A DNA stretch of 63,779 bases, taken from positions 1 to 63,779 of the forward strand of contig JAEEHW010000137.1 in the NCBI GenBank assembly GCA_016281055.1. Direction: 5' to 3'. This document shows, in pieces, positions 41,992-51,208 of this stretch (its first letter is position 1; every line of letters begins with the position of its first letter). The notes under the pieces were generated by a model. The model was not told the DNA's origin and searched no databases. It saw only the letters and a list, made by a program, of their open reading frames with translations. The stretch comes from Prevotella sp. (GTDB lineage Bacteria; Bacteroidota; Bacteroidia; Bacteroidales; Bacteroidaceae). Position numbers and translations under genes: made by a program.

Positions 41992-43750
41992 ATACCGTCC
42001 AATGACGTTTGACAGTGTAGTGGGGCAGTCGGCACTGACCACGACACTGAAGAATGCAGTGTCGTCGGGTAAGCTGGCTCACGCATATCTGTTTTGTGGG
42101 CCGCGTGGAGTGGGTAAGACCACATGCGCAAGAATATTTGCAAAAGTAATCAACTGTCTGAATCCTACACCTTCAGGTGATGCCTGTGGCGAGTGTGAGA
42201 GTTGCCGCGCGTTTACAGAAGGACGCTCGTTGAACATCTTTGAACTTGATGCTGCATCAAACAATGGTGTGGAGCATATAAAGGCATTGATGGAACAGAC
42301 ACGCATACCGCCCCAGACAGGAAAATACAAGGTATTCATCATCGACGAGGTGCACATGCTGTCGCCTCAGGCGTTCAATGCATTCCTTAAAACATTGGAA
42401 GAACCACCGGCACATGTGATATTCATTCTTGCCACAACGGAGAAACACAAGATTCTCCCTACCATCATCTCTCGTTGTCAGATATATGACTTCGAGCGTA
42501 TGACGGTGCAGAGCATCATTAATCATCTGAAGAACGTGGCAGAGAAGGAGGGAATAAAATATGAAGAAGAAGCCCTCAACCTGATAGCAGAGAAAGCAGA
42601 CGGAGGTATGCGCGATGCCCTGTCAATCTTCGACCAGGCTGCATCGTTCTGTCAGGGAGACATAACGTATAAGAAAGTACTCGAAGACCTCAATGTACTC
42701 GATGCTGACAACTATTTCCGTATTGTTGACCTCTCGCTCGAAAACAAGGTCAGTGAGGTGATGGTGGCTTTTAACGATGTGCTGTCAAAGGGATTTGATG
42801 CCGGACAGATGATTAACGGCCTTGCATCTCACGTGAGAAATGTATTGATGGCAGCTGATGAGCAAACCACACAGCTGATAGAGGCAAGTGAGGCTACACG
42901 TCAGAAATATGCAGAGCAAGCCAGGCGTTGTCCGCCTAAGTTCCTATATCGTGCCTTGAAAATACTCAATCAGTGCGATGTGGGCTATCGTTTGTCAAGC
43001 AACAAACGCCTGCTCTGTGAACTGACATTGATACAGGTGGCCCAGATAACTCAGGAAGATGATGGTGCCAGTGCGGGGCGCAGCCCCTATGAGCGTTTGA
43101 AATCCCTGTTTAAGAACATAATAAGAAAAGAGGTGCAGTCATCGGTGGCAGCGCAGGTGGCCCAGACTGCAAAGAGAGAAAACGTAGCGGTAAGTGATAC
43201 GCCGGCAAAGCAAGAGAATCAAGAGACAACGCCGAAAACCTCAAAGGTCGGGGGTGCAACATCTGCTCCCCGTATAAAGTTGAGCCATATCGGAGCGTCG
43301 TTCTCCAATATAATGCGTGATCCTAAGGCTGAGAAGAAAGAAACTGAGAATCTGAGTTTGGGAGAAGCTGCCAACGAGACAGCCATGTTCAATGACGATG
43401 ACGTGCGTCGAGAGTGGTTGTCTATGTGTAACCGCATGATGCAGAATCTTGACTACAAGGCGTTGGCAATACGTATGCAGAATGTGCAGCTGCATATAAC
43501 GGACTTTCCACATATAGAAGGCGTGGTGGGAAACAGCATACTCCTGAAGGATGTGTCAGACATATTGCTGCGCGTACAGGTCACTATGGCTAAGTATCTG
43601 CATAATGGCGGTGTGAAGATAAGTCTGCGACTGGCCGAGCCTACAGAGGTAGTGCGCAGGTTGACACCACGCGAATTTTTTGATAAACTGATAGAGACCA
43701 ACAAGGAGTTTGCCTTGTTGAAAGATAGTCTGCAACTGGAATTAGAGTAA
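41966..43750 (+). CDS. dnaX: DNA polymerase III subunit gamma/tau
   Basis: Clamp-loader ATPase of the replisome. The 594-residue protein has N-terminal SARKYRPMTFDSVVGQ, Walker A GPRGVGKTT (~45-53), a Cys zinc cluster (GDACGECESC), Walker B with VFIIDEVHMLS, and sensor ILATTEKHKILPTIISRCQ. Residues ~370-430 form a charged linker, and the C-terminal part (~480-594) is the Bacteroidota-specific tau-like region. No slippery-site frameshift was looked for beyond finding no obvious A6/G heptamer. Its start lies within the GH95 gene (26-base overlap), and rarA follows by four bases. Confidence 0.97.
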   Translation: MEYIVSARKYRPMTFDSVVGQSALTTTLKNAVSSGKLAHAYLFCGPRGVGKTTCARIFAKVINCLNPTPSGDACGECESCRAFTEGRSLNIFELDAASNNGVEHIKALMEQTRIPPQTGKYKVFIIDEVHMLSPQAFNAFLKTLEEPPAHVIFILATTEKHKILPTIISRCQIYDFERMTVQSIINHLKNVAEKEGIKYEEEALNLIAEKADGGMRDALSIFDQAASFCQGDITYKKVLEDLNVLDADNYFRIVDLSLENKVSEVMVAFNDVLSKGFDAGQMINGLASHVRNVLMAADEQTTQLIEASEATRQKYAEQARRCPPKFLYRALKILNQCDVGYRLSSNKRLLCELTLIQVAQITQEDDGASAGRSPYERLKSLFKNIIRKEVQSSVAAQVAQTAKRENVAVSDTPAKQENQETTPKTSKVGGATSAPRIKLSHIGASFSNIMRDPKAEKKETENLSLGEAANETAMFNDDDVRREWLSMCNRMMQNLDYKALAIRMQNVQLHITDFPHIEGVVGNSILLKDVSDILLRVQVTMAKYLHNGGVKISLRLAEPTEVVRRLTPREFFDKLIETNKEFALLKDSLQLELE

Positions 43751-43754
43751 AGAC

Positions 43755-45029
43755 ATGGAACCATTGGCAGAGCGTCTGCGTCCAAAGACGCTTGATGAAT
43801 ACATAGGACAGAAACACCTCGTGGGTGAAGGGGCAGTGCTGCGTAACATGATTGAGACGGGGCGCATATCCTCGTTTATCCTGTGGGGACCTCCTGGCGT
43901 GGGAAAAACTACGTTGGCGCAGATAATTGCCAACAAACTGGAAACACCTTTCTATACATTGTCTGCTGTGACAAGTGGAGTGAAAGATGTGAGGGAGGTT
44001 ATAGAGAAGGCGAAGAACAGTCGTTTCTTCTCCTCCGTGTCACCTATATTGTTCATTGACGAGATACACCGTTTCTCAAAGTCGCAGCAAGACTCGCTGC
44101 TCGGTGCTGTTGAGCGCGGCATAGTAACGTTGATTGGCGCAACTACGGAGAACCCTTCCTTTGAAGTAATACGCCCTCTGCTTTCCCGTTGCCAGTTATA
44201 TGTGCTGAAACCTTTGGAAAAGGCAGACCTTGACGAGTTGCTGCAGCGTGCTGTCACCACTGATGAGGAACTGAAGAAACTTGACATCCGCCTGACAGAA
44301 ACCGCTGCATTGATGAGATACAGTGGCGGCGATGCGCGTAAACTGCTCAATATACTGCAGCTGGTAGTGGAGGCGGAATCATCGCAGACCATCGAGATAA
44401 CAGACAAACTGGTGGAGAGCCGTCTGCAGCAGAATCCTTTGGCTTACGACAAACAGGGGGAGATGCACTATGACATCATATCTGCCTTCATCAAAAGCAT
44501 ACGAGGCAGTGACCCCGATGCTGCCCTTTACTGGATGGCGCGCATGATAGAGGGTGGCGAAGACCCGCAGTTCATAGCACGCCGACTCGTCATCAGTGCA
44601 TCTGAAGACATAGGACTGGCAAACCCTAATGCATTGTTGCTTGCCAATGCAGCCTTTGATACCGTCATGAAGATAGGATGGCCAGAGGCACGTATCGCAC
44701 TGGCTGAGGCTTGTGTGTATCTTGCTACGTCGCCAAAGAGCAACTCTGCTTATTGTGGAATTAATGATGCATTGCAATTAGTAAAGGAGACTGGCAACCA
44801 GCCTGTGCCGCTTCATCTGCGCAATGCACCTACGGGACTGATGAAGGAACTGGGATACAGCGACGGTTATAAGTATCCGCATGACTATCCGGGCAACTTT
44901 GCACAGCAGCAATACATGCCTGATGCGCTGAAGAACCACCGCCTATGGCATGCACAACATTCGCCCATGGAGGAAAAGCAGTATCAGCAGATGCTTCGTT
45001 TGTGGGGCGAGAGGTTTAAGGATAACTGA
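43755..45029 (+). CDS. rarA: Replication-associated recombination protein A
   Basis: A 424-residue AAA+ ATPase (RarA/MgsA) that acts at stalled replication forks and is related to clamp loaders. Motifs: PLAERLRPKTLDEYIGQKHL, Walker A GPPGVGKTTLA, Walker B LFIDEIHRFSKSQQD, sensor 1 IGATTENPSFEV and SRCQLYVLKPL, then the helical oligomerisation domain (DPDAALYWMARMIEGGEDP, RLVISASEDIGLANP). Length is normal. Four bases after dnaX, so the two replication genes are co-transcribed. Confidence 0.97.
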   Translation: MEPLAERLRPKTLDEYIGQKHLVGEGAVLRNMIETGRISSFILWGPPGVGKTTLAQIIANKLETPFYTLSAVTSGVKDVREVIEKAKNSRFFSSVSPILFIDEIHRFSKSQQDSLLGAVERGIVTLIGATTENPSFEVIRPLLSRCQLYVLKPLEKADLDELLQRAVTTDEELKKLDIRLTETAALMRYSGGDARKLLNILQLVVEAESSQTIEITDKLVESRLQQNPLAYDKQGEMHYDIISAFIKSIRGSDPDAALYWMARMIEGGEDPQFIARRLVISASEDIGLANPNALLLANAAFDTVMKIGWPEARIALAEACVYLATSPKSNSAYCGINDALQLVKETGNQPVPLHLRNAPTGLMKELGYSDGYKYPHDYPGNFAQQQYMPDALKNHRLWHAQHSPMEEKQYQQMLRLWGERFKDN

Positions 45030-45090
45030 ACAGTTGCCATTCAGTGATGGGATATTTTTGGCAATGTTCAGATATATTATTGTGATTTAT

Positions 45091-45121
45091 TTTGTTGTTT
45101 CATAAAAAGTTAGTACCTTTG
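45091..45121 (+). promoter_or_regulatory. Promoter of the BspA-like gene
   Basis: TTTG (45091-45094), 19 bases, TACCTTTG (45114-45121). The leader is about 55 bases to ATG 45181. Confidence 0.8.
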
Positions 45122-45180
45122 CGGCAGGTAATTGCTTATATTACATAAAAGGTAAGAAACACATGACTAATCACAACATT

Positions 45181-47814
45181 ATGAAAACAATTTCAATTAA
45201 GAGAATCTATCTCCTGACTATCGCGCTTGTTGCTGTTGCTATGTGTGCAAGTGCAGACCCAACGGCTTATGCAGAACTTAACGGTAATACGCTGACGTTT
45301 AAATATGGTGAAATGCCTACGGGTAAGGTATTGGCTTATGATGCATCAGATACGGGTTCCAATACTGGATGGAGTACGTTCAGACGTTCAGTGGTGAATG
45401 TGGTTTTTGACAGCTCGTTTAAGGAGGCTCGTCCTAAAAGTTGCGATCTTTGGTTTGCGGGTATGGACGCATTGAGAGACATATCGGGAATAGAAAACCT
45501 CAATAGTTCCGAAGTTAAAGGTATGTATATGATGTTTTCTAGTTGCTCCAGTCTGACAAGTCTTGATCTCAGTGGCCTTAATACCTCCAATGTTACGAAT
45601 ATGGAGGCAATGTTTTATAATTGCTCCAAGCTGACGAATCTTGGTCTCAGTGGCCTTAATACCTCCAATGTTACGGATATGAAGGAAATGTTTTATGGTT
45701 GTTCAAGCCTGACAAGCCTTGATGTCAGTGGCTTCAATACCTCCAATGTTACGGATATGAGAAGTATGTTCTGTGGTTGCTCTGGCCTGACGAGTCTTGA
45801 TGTCAGTGGCTTTAACACCTCTAAAGTTACGGATATGGGGGGGATGTTCCGTTTTTGTACATCGCTTGTAAACCTTGACGTCAGCGGCTTCAACACCTCC
45901 AACGTTACGGATATGGAAGAAATGTTCTATAAATGTTCAAGTCTTACAAGCCTTGACGTCAGTGGCTTCAACACATCCAGCGTTACGAATATGACATCTA
46001 TGTTTTTTTATTGTTCAAATCTGACAAGTCTTGACGTCAGTGGCTTCAATACTTCCAATGTGATTAGTATGGCGCGTATGTTCGATAATTGTTCAGGCCT
46101 GACAAGTCTTGATCTCACTGGCTTCAAAATCTCCAACATGTATAGTATGTATGCTATGTTTGAATCCTGTATTAGACTTACAACTATATATTGTAATGAT
46201 GCATGGCAGAGTGAATATTCATCACTGATGTTTTATGATTGCTTAAAACTTGTAGGTGCAATGTCATACTCATACTCCACACCATGTTATGATGTAACTT
46301 ATGCGAACCCGACGACAGGCTATTTTACGAGGAAACCAATGACTGGGTTGCGAGTGGCTGGATATAGCGTGACAGAAGAAAACTGTGGTGACCTGTCGGC
46401 AATCGAAGGAGTGAGCGGTGGAGTGACTTATGACTATAAGACGCATACGCTGAACCTGAACAATGCTACCATAAAAACGAAAGAATTAAATGGCATATCA
46501 TCTTCTCTGAATGTACTTACGCTGAACCTTAAAGGAAGCAACACCATAACTGCGGACGAAGCCCTTGCAATATCATCCTCTGGCAATATATACATTACAG
46601 GCTCGGGAAGCCTTGTGGTGACAGGTGAGTCGGGAATGAAGATGAGTGTAGAGGCAGGCAAGAAAAATATCATAAGCATAGCTGATGGAGCCAGGGTTAC
46701 GATAGCAGGTACCATTGGCTACGGATTCATGGCAACCGGAGAAGGCAGGTGCACGTTTAACGTAAGCAACAAAAACACTATAGTTAAGGTTAAAGGCACC
46801 AACTACAACAGTATGTATGGCATAGACAATATGCAACTCGACAGCGTAGAGATAGCAGACCCGTTTGAAGGACGCCTCGTAAACGGCATTGTGTGCAATG
46901 CTTTCGGTAATCCTGTCAGAGACTGGGTTACGATATCCTCAGGCGTGACATATCAGCTGAGGATAGCAGAAAACGTGGTGGGTAGCAACAACTGCCGCGA
47001 CTTGTCTGACCTTCCTGGTGTAAGCGGCACAATATCATACAATCCACACAATAAGACGCTGACACTGCAGGATGCCACCATCACCAACACTGCAGCAAAT
47101 TCCACTTACAACAGTGGCTATGGCATACTGAACATGATTGACGGACTGACCATAAAGATTGAAGGCGACAACACTATAACATCAGAGCAGTGGGACGGAC
47201 TGGCAAGTGTCGGCAACCTCACCATCACTGGCAACGGCACGCTCAACATCGATGCCAAAGTAACGGCGCTCAACATGATCGGCGGCACCAGCTACTACCT
47301 CACCATCAACGGCGGCGCAAAAGTATTCTCCAAGGGTATGTATGGAGTGTATGGCGGTACAGAGACCGTTCAAGCAGGTGGTGGGCAGTTGACATACTCA
47401 TACGTCACACACTTACGCGTGAGTGGTGCGAAGACAGAACTGCATGTATTCGGTACGGAGCAGTGTGCCCAGCTCATTGCCTTCCTCGAAATGGATGAAG
47501 GCATGGAGATGAGAGGCGAAAGCGGCAAGGCATACTTTGAGCAATACAGTTTCTGCTACTTCGAGCGCCATAGGTACCAACCATACGTGAACCAGTGGGT
47601 AACGATAAAATATCCCGATACCTTTATACTGGGTGACGTGAATGGTGACGGCTATGTAACGATGGCAGATGCCAACGCAGTGGTGAACTACTTCCTCGCA
47701 GCAGACAAGTCGAGCATCACAAACTTCAACGTTAGTGCTGCCAACGTGAACGGTGATGATGGTATAACCATGGCAGATGCCAATGCGATAGTAAATATGT
47801 TCCTGGCACAGTAA
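45181..47814 (+). CDS. BspA-like DUF285 surface protein with dockerin-like C-terminus
   Basis: An 877-residue exported protein. Signal peptide MKTISIKRIYLLTIALVAVA; ATG 45163 is an alternative start. Residues ~110-345 are nine 26-residue DUF285 leucine-rich repeats (MFYGCSSLTSLDVSGFNTSN), whose DNA period of 78 bases is clear. Two related modules follow (LRVAGYSVTEENCGDLS and LRIAENVVGSNNCRDLS), like the right-handed beta-helix carbohydrate-binding type (NNATIKT, ITGNGTLNID). The C-terminus has a duplicated calcium loop, GDVNGDGYVTMADANAVVN and VNGDDGITMADANAIVN, the pattern of a type I dockerin. BspA-type proteins bind host matrix or cells; the function here is inferred. No cohesin is encoded in the window. 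Confidence 0.88.
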   Translation: MKTISIKRIYLLTIALVAVAMCASADPTAYAELNGNTLTFKYGEMPTGKVLAYDASDTGSNTGWSTFRRSVVNVVFDSSFKEARPKSCDLWFAGMDALRDISGIENLNSSEVKGMYMMFSSCSSLTSLDLSGLNTSNVTNMEAMFYNCSKLTNLGLSGLNTSNVTDMKEMFYGCSSLTSLDVSGFNTSNVTDMRSMFCGCSGLTSLDVSGFNTSKVTDMGGMFRFCTSLVNLDVSGFNTSNVTDMEEMFYKCSSLTSLDVSGFNTSSVTNMTSMFFYCSNLTSLDVSGFNTSNVISMARMFDNCSGLTSLDLTGFKISNMYSMYAMFESCIRLTTIYCNDAWQSEYSSLMFYDCLKLVGAMSYSYSTPCYDVTYANPTTGYFTRKPMTGLRVAGYSVTEENCGDLSAIEGVSGGVTYDYKTHTLNLNNATIKTKELNGISSSLNVLTLNLKGSNTITADEALAISSSGNIYITGSGSLVVTGESGMKMSVEAGKKNIISIADGARVTIAGTIGYGFMATGEGRCTFNVSNKNTIVKVKGTNYNSMYGIDNMQLDSVEIADPFEGRLVNGIVCNAFGNPVRDWVTISSGVTYQLRIAENVVGSNNCRDLSDLPGVSGTISYNPHNKTLTLQDATITNTAANSTYNSGYGILNMIDGLTIKIEGDNTITSEQWDGLASVGNLTITGNGTLNIDAKVTALNMIGGTSYYLTINGGAKVFSKGMYGVYGGTETVQAGGGQLTYSYVTHLRVSGAKTELHVFGTEQCAQLIAFLEMDEGMEMRGESGKAYFEQYSFCYFERHRYQPYVNQWVTIKYPDTFILGDVNGDGYVTMADANAVVNYFLAADKSSITNFNVSAANVNGDDGITMADANAIVNMFLAQ

Positions 47815-47817
47815 ACT

Positions 47818-47962
47818 AATGCACAATTCATAATGCACAATAATTCATAATGCACAATAATTCATAATGCACAATGCATAATGCACAATGCACAATCACC
47901 ATGCGGCAAACATTTCTCTGCATAGTGATTGTGCATTGTGCATTATGAATTGTGCATTAATA
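47818..47962. repeat. Iterated-heptad hairpin between convergent genes
   Basis: The left arm (47819-47899) is many ATGCACA/ATTCATA words; the right arm (47925-47960) is the complement (GTGCATTGTGCATTATGAAT). It fills the whole gap between the BspA-like stop and the Zn dehydrogenase stop, so it could terminate transcription from both sides. Same class as 22397-22493 and 53440-53541. Confidence 0.85.
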
Positions 47963-47967
47963 AGTGT

Positions 47968-48987
47968 TTAGAATTTAACTAATATCCTGAACACCTTGCC
48001 GGGGTTCTCGCTCCACCAGCGCATGGTGTCGAGTGCCTCCTCCGGACGGATGACCTTTGTAATCAGTTCTTCTACAGGGCAGGTGCCGCGCTCAAGGTAG
48101 CGTATCACTCCACGGAAATCTTCTGGCGTGGCGTTGCGCGAACCACGGATGTCAAGTTCCTTCTGCACGAACAGTTTGGTCTGGAATGTTACGTCGCTCT
48201 TTGCATAGCCTATGCAGGTCACACGCCCGGTGAATGCCACTTCATTAACAGCCATCTGGTATGTGAATGGATTGCCCACAGCCTCAATCACTACGTCGGG
48301 GCCGAAACCGCCTGTGATGTCAGCAAGGCGTTGGTGCACATCCTCCGTCTTTGTGTTTACGGCGTATGCGGCTCCCATCTGCTTTGCCAGTGCCAGTTTC
48401 TCGTCGTCGATGTCGGCGGCAATCACGGTGGCTCCGCGTGTCACGGCACGTACGATGGCGCCCATGCCAACCATGCCACAGCCTATGACCATCACCACGT
48501 CCACGTCAGTCACTTGTGCACGGCTTACGGCATGGAAACCCACGCTCATCGGTTCGATGAGCGCACTGGTCTTTGAAGTGAGGTTGCCAGCCGGGATAAT
48601 CTTCTCCCACGGCATTACAATGTATTCCTTCATGGCACCGTTGCGCTGCACGCCCAGTGTCTCATTGTGCTGACATGCGTTCACTCTGCCGTTGCGGCAC
48701 GATGCGCAGTGCTTGCAGTTGGTGTAGGGGTTACAGGTCACTACCATGCCTGGCTTCAGGCTATCGGGCACTCCGCTGCCCACGGCTTCTATCACGGCGC
48801 CTATCTCATGCCCGGGTATAACGGGGTTGAGTGCCATGGTATTTCTGCCCATGAACGTATTGATGTCGGAACCGCAGAAACCTACGTATTCCATTTTCAG
48901 CAGTACCTCGCCAGCCTCTGGGGCTTGCGGTTTTTCAATGTCGATGATGTTTAACTCCTGTGAGTGTGAAATCTGAATTGCTTTCAT
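47968..48987 (-). CDS. Zn-dependent medium-chain dehydrogenase
   Basis: A 339-residue NAD(P)-dependent alcohol dehydrogenase of the MDR family. The catalytic zinc site is in GFCGSDINTF (Cys) and PGHEIGAV (His, Glu); four structural-zinc Cys are in NPYTNCKHCASCRNGRVNAC; the Rossmann motif is VIGCGMVGMG. Members of this subgroup oxidise polyols or sugar acids (for example L-galactonate 5-dehydrogenase, threonine dehydrogenase). It is the last gene of an operon with an aldo/keto reductase, a lactonase-like amidohydrolase and FucP, so the substrate is probably the aldonate formed from L-fucose or L-galactose. That step is inference. Confidence 0.88.
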   Translation of the reverse strand: MKAIQISHSQELNIIDIEKPQAPEAGEVLLKMEYVGFCGSDINTFMGRNTMALNPVIPGHEIGAVIEAVGSGVPDSLKPGMVVTCNPYTNCKHCASCRNGRVNACQHNETLGVQRNGAMKEYIVMPWEKIIPAGNLTSKTSALIEPMSVGFHAVSRAQVTDVDVVMVIGCGMVGMGAIVRAVTRGATVIAADIDDEKLALAKQMGAAYAVNTKTEDVHQRLADITGGFGPDVVIEAVGNPFTYQMAVNEVAFTGRVTCIGYAKSDVTFQTKLFVQKELDIRGSRNATPEDFRGVIRYLERGTCPVEELITKVIRPEEALDTMRWWSENPGKVFRILVKF

Positions 48988-49004
48988 TATTTCTCTGTTA
49001 ATAA

Positions 49005-50327
49005 TCAGTTAATGACATTAGTTACATCTCCCCTCTTCTGGTAGGCACGGTAGCCATAGACGATAATCACGAGGAAGCAGGCGAGTGGAAGGAGGAACGA
49101 CATGTTCACTGCCGGCTGCCCCCAGATGGTGCCCTGGTCAATCATCAGTCCCTGCAGCGGCGGCATCAGTGCACCGCCAACGATAGCCATCACGAGGAAG
49201 GCTGCGCCAAGGTGTGTGTCCTTGGCATCTACGTTCTCAAGGGCAATGCCGTATATGCTGGGGAACATGATAGACATGAAGAGGCTGATGCACACAAGGC
49301 TGTAGAGTCCGCCCATGCCCTCGATGCAGATTGCGCCCAATGTGCATACCGAGGCACCAACGCCGAAGATGGTAAGCAACTGGCGCGTGTTCACATAGCG
49401 CATGATGAAGGTGCCTATGAAGCGTCCGCCGAGGTTGAACGACATTGCAACGATGTTATACATCTGTGCCGTGGCCTTGTTGATGCCGAGGTGGTCGGCA
49501 TACTGTATTATAAAGGTCCATACCATAATCTGTGCTGCCACATAGCACACCTGTGCGAATACGCCCTCGCGGTAGATGCTGTTGTGCCACAGGTTAGACA
49601 GCGTTTCCTTCACCGTGTGTGTCTCGCCGGCAGCTTTCTGTTCCTCGCTCTCCGTCTGTGGCATCTTGGTCAGTGCGATGATTACCAGCACCGCCAGCAC
49701 CACCAGTCCGAGAGCCACGTAGGGGTTGCGTATGACGGCGAGGTCGTGCAGGCGTATGTCGGCCTTCTCTGCTTCGGAGAGCAGAGGGAAGATGATATGT
49801 CCTGCAGCGTCGCGCTTGTCAGAGAGCAACTGTGGCAGTACGATGAACGAAGCCACAGCCATGCCGCTCAGCGAACCCACGGGATTGAATGCCTGTGCAA
49901 GGTTCAGTCGGCGTGTGGATGTCTCTTTGTCGCCCAGTGACAGAATGAAAGGATTGGCGGTAGTCTCGAGGAATGCCAGGCCGAAGGTGAGGATATACAG
50001 CGAAACGCAGAAGAAGCTGAACTCCTGCCATTCGGCCGCCGGGATAAAGAGAAAAGCACCCACGGCATAGAGTGCCAGTCCAAGCAGTATGCCGCTCTTG
50101 TATGAGTAACGGCGTATGAACAGTGCGGCGGGGATAGCCATGGTGGCATAGCCGCCGTAGAATGCAAACTGAATCAGCGATGCCTTGGCAGCCGACAGTT
50201 CCATGACTGTCTGGAATGCCGCCACCATCGGGTTTGTGATGTCGTTGGCAAAGCCCCACAGCGCAAACAGTGAGGTGATGACGATGAATGTGAAAAGATA
50301 TTTCTTAGGTACTAACGGTTTTTTCAT
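49005..50327 (-). CDS. fucP: L-fucose:H+ symporter-type permease
   Basis: A 440-residue MFS transporter with twelve helices. In alignment by eye with E. coli FucP, the two sugar- and proton-binding acids are kept: Asp29 (FANDITNP) and Glu121 (FLETTANPF). Other matches are QFAFYGGYATMAIPAALF and RRLNLAQAFNPVGSL. Start ATG overlaps the amidohydrolase stop as ATGA. FucP members also carry L-galactose and D-arabinose, so the natural substrate may be either deoxy or hydroxy form. Inner membrane. Confidence 0.88.
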   Translation of the reverse strand: MKKPLVPKKYLFTFIVITSLFALWGFANDITNPMVAAFQTVMELSAAKASLIQFAFYGGYATMAIPAALFIRRYSYKSGILLGLALYAVGAFLFIPAAEWQEFSFFCVSLYILTFGLAFLETTANPFILSLGDKETSTRRLNLAQAFNPVGSLSGMAVASFIVLPQLLSDKRDAAGHIIFPLLSEAEKADIRLHDLAVIRNPYVALGLVVLAVLVIIALTKMPQTESEEQKAAGETHTVKETLSNLWHNSIYREGVFAQVCYVAAQIMVWTFIIQYADHLGINKATAQMYNIVAMSFNLGGRFIGTFIMRYVNTRQLLTIFGVGASVCTLGAICIEGMGGLYSLVCISLFMSIMFPSIYGIALENVDAKDTHLGAAFLVMAIVGGALMPPLQGLMIDQGTIWGQPAVNMSFLLPLACFLVIIVYGYRAYQKRGDVTNVIN

Positions 50328-51208
50328 TCTGACATATTTTTTATGTAAGGTAATTTCGGTAAATTCTTAAAGCCATAGAAACGCTGGGCGTTCTGTCCGA
50401 GGAAGAGGGCCTTGTCTGCCTCGCTGAGTTCTGCAGACTTGCATACGAAGTCATACGACATCTTGTAGGTGATGGCGGTGATGGTGCGTGGATAGTCGCT
50501 GCCCCACATCAGCCTGTCCATGCCTACCCATTCGGCTGCCTCCCTGATGCTGCGGATGGCAGAAGGGTAGGGGTAGAACTCCGCATTATACAGCCATGTG
50601 ATGCCGCCAGACTCCACCATTACGTTGTCGCCCTCGCGCGCCAGCATCACCTGACTCTTGAACGATGGCGTGGTGACCATGCCGAAATGGCCTATCGCCA
50701 CCTTCAGCTGCGGACACTCCTGTATCACTTCCTTCATCTCGGCTATCTGGTTTTTGTCGTCACCCAGACACATGGAGAGCACCATGTCCTGTTCCTCCAT
50801 GTATTTGAATATGGGCATAAGACCCTGCAGCGGCTCCTTCATGCGGTGGCCGGGAAAGGCTATGCCCTTCATTCCAGCCTCATGCACGGCCTTTGCCTCG
50901 TCGAGCGTCCATGCCATGCCCATGCAGAAAAGTCTGTCAGGATATGCCCTCTGCACTTCGGTGAGGTATTCGTTCTGATTGCCGTCAATCAGTTCCTGCA
51001 CCACTACGGCGCCGCCCACCTGCGCATAGTCCATGTTTGACAGCATCACCTCTGCCGAGTTCACGCCGTCAATGAGCCATGGCGGAAGCATCTGCACCTC
51101 TTCGTCCATGAATATGCTCCTGCCGTTTTTCAACGACAGTATTCTCTTTCCGTCCACCCATGTGTCTTGTTTCTTCCATAGGTGGGTATGTGCGTCAATG
51201 ATTGTCAT
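50324..51208 (-). CDS. Amidohydrolase-2 family lactonase candidate
   Basis: A 294-residue TIM-barrel amidohydrolase of the PF04909 type. Metal or catalytic motifs: DAHTHLW at the N-terminus, AIGHFGM in the middle, and MWGSDYPRT near the C-terminus. Relatives hydrolyse sugar lactones such as L-fucono-, L-rhamnono- or L-galactono-lactone; operon context between a sugar dehydrogenase and FucP favours this. Start set at 51208 (MTIIDAHTH), where ATGA overlaps the aldo/keto reductase stop; the longer frame from 51220 is less likely. It overlaps fucP in the same way. Confidence 0.85.
   Translation of the reverse strand: MTIIDAHTHLWKKQDTWVDGKRILSLKNGRSIFMDEEVQMLPPWLIDGVNSAEVMLSNMDYAQVGGAVVVQELIDGNQNEYLTEVQRAYPDRLFCMGMAWTLDEAKAVHEAGMKGIAFPGHRMKEPLQGLMPIFKYMEEQDMVLSMCLGDDKNQIAEMKEVIQECPQLKVAIGHFGMVTTPSFKSQVMLAREGDNVMVESGGITWLYNAEFYPYPSAIRSIREAAEWVGMDRLMWGSDYPRTITAITYKMSYDFVCKSAELSEADKALFLGQNAQRFYGFKNLPKLPYIKNMSE

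Noticed and set aside
42960..43200. Programmed frameshift in dnaX giving gamma and tau
   Set aside because: No slippery heptamer with a downstream stem was evident on reading; not tested by computation.
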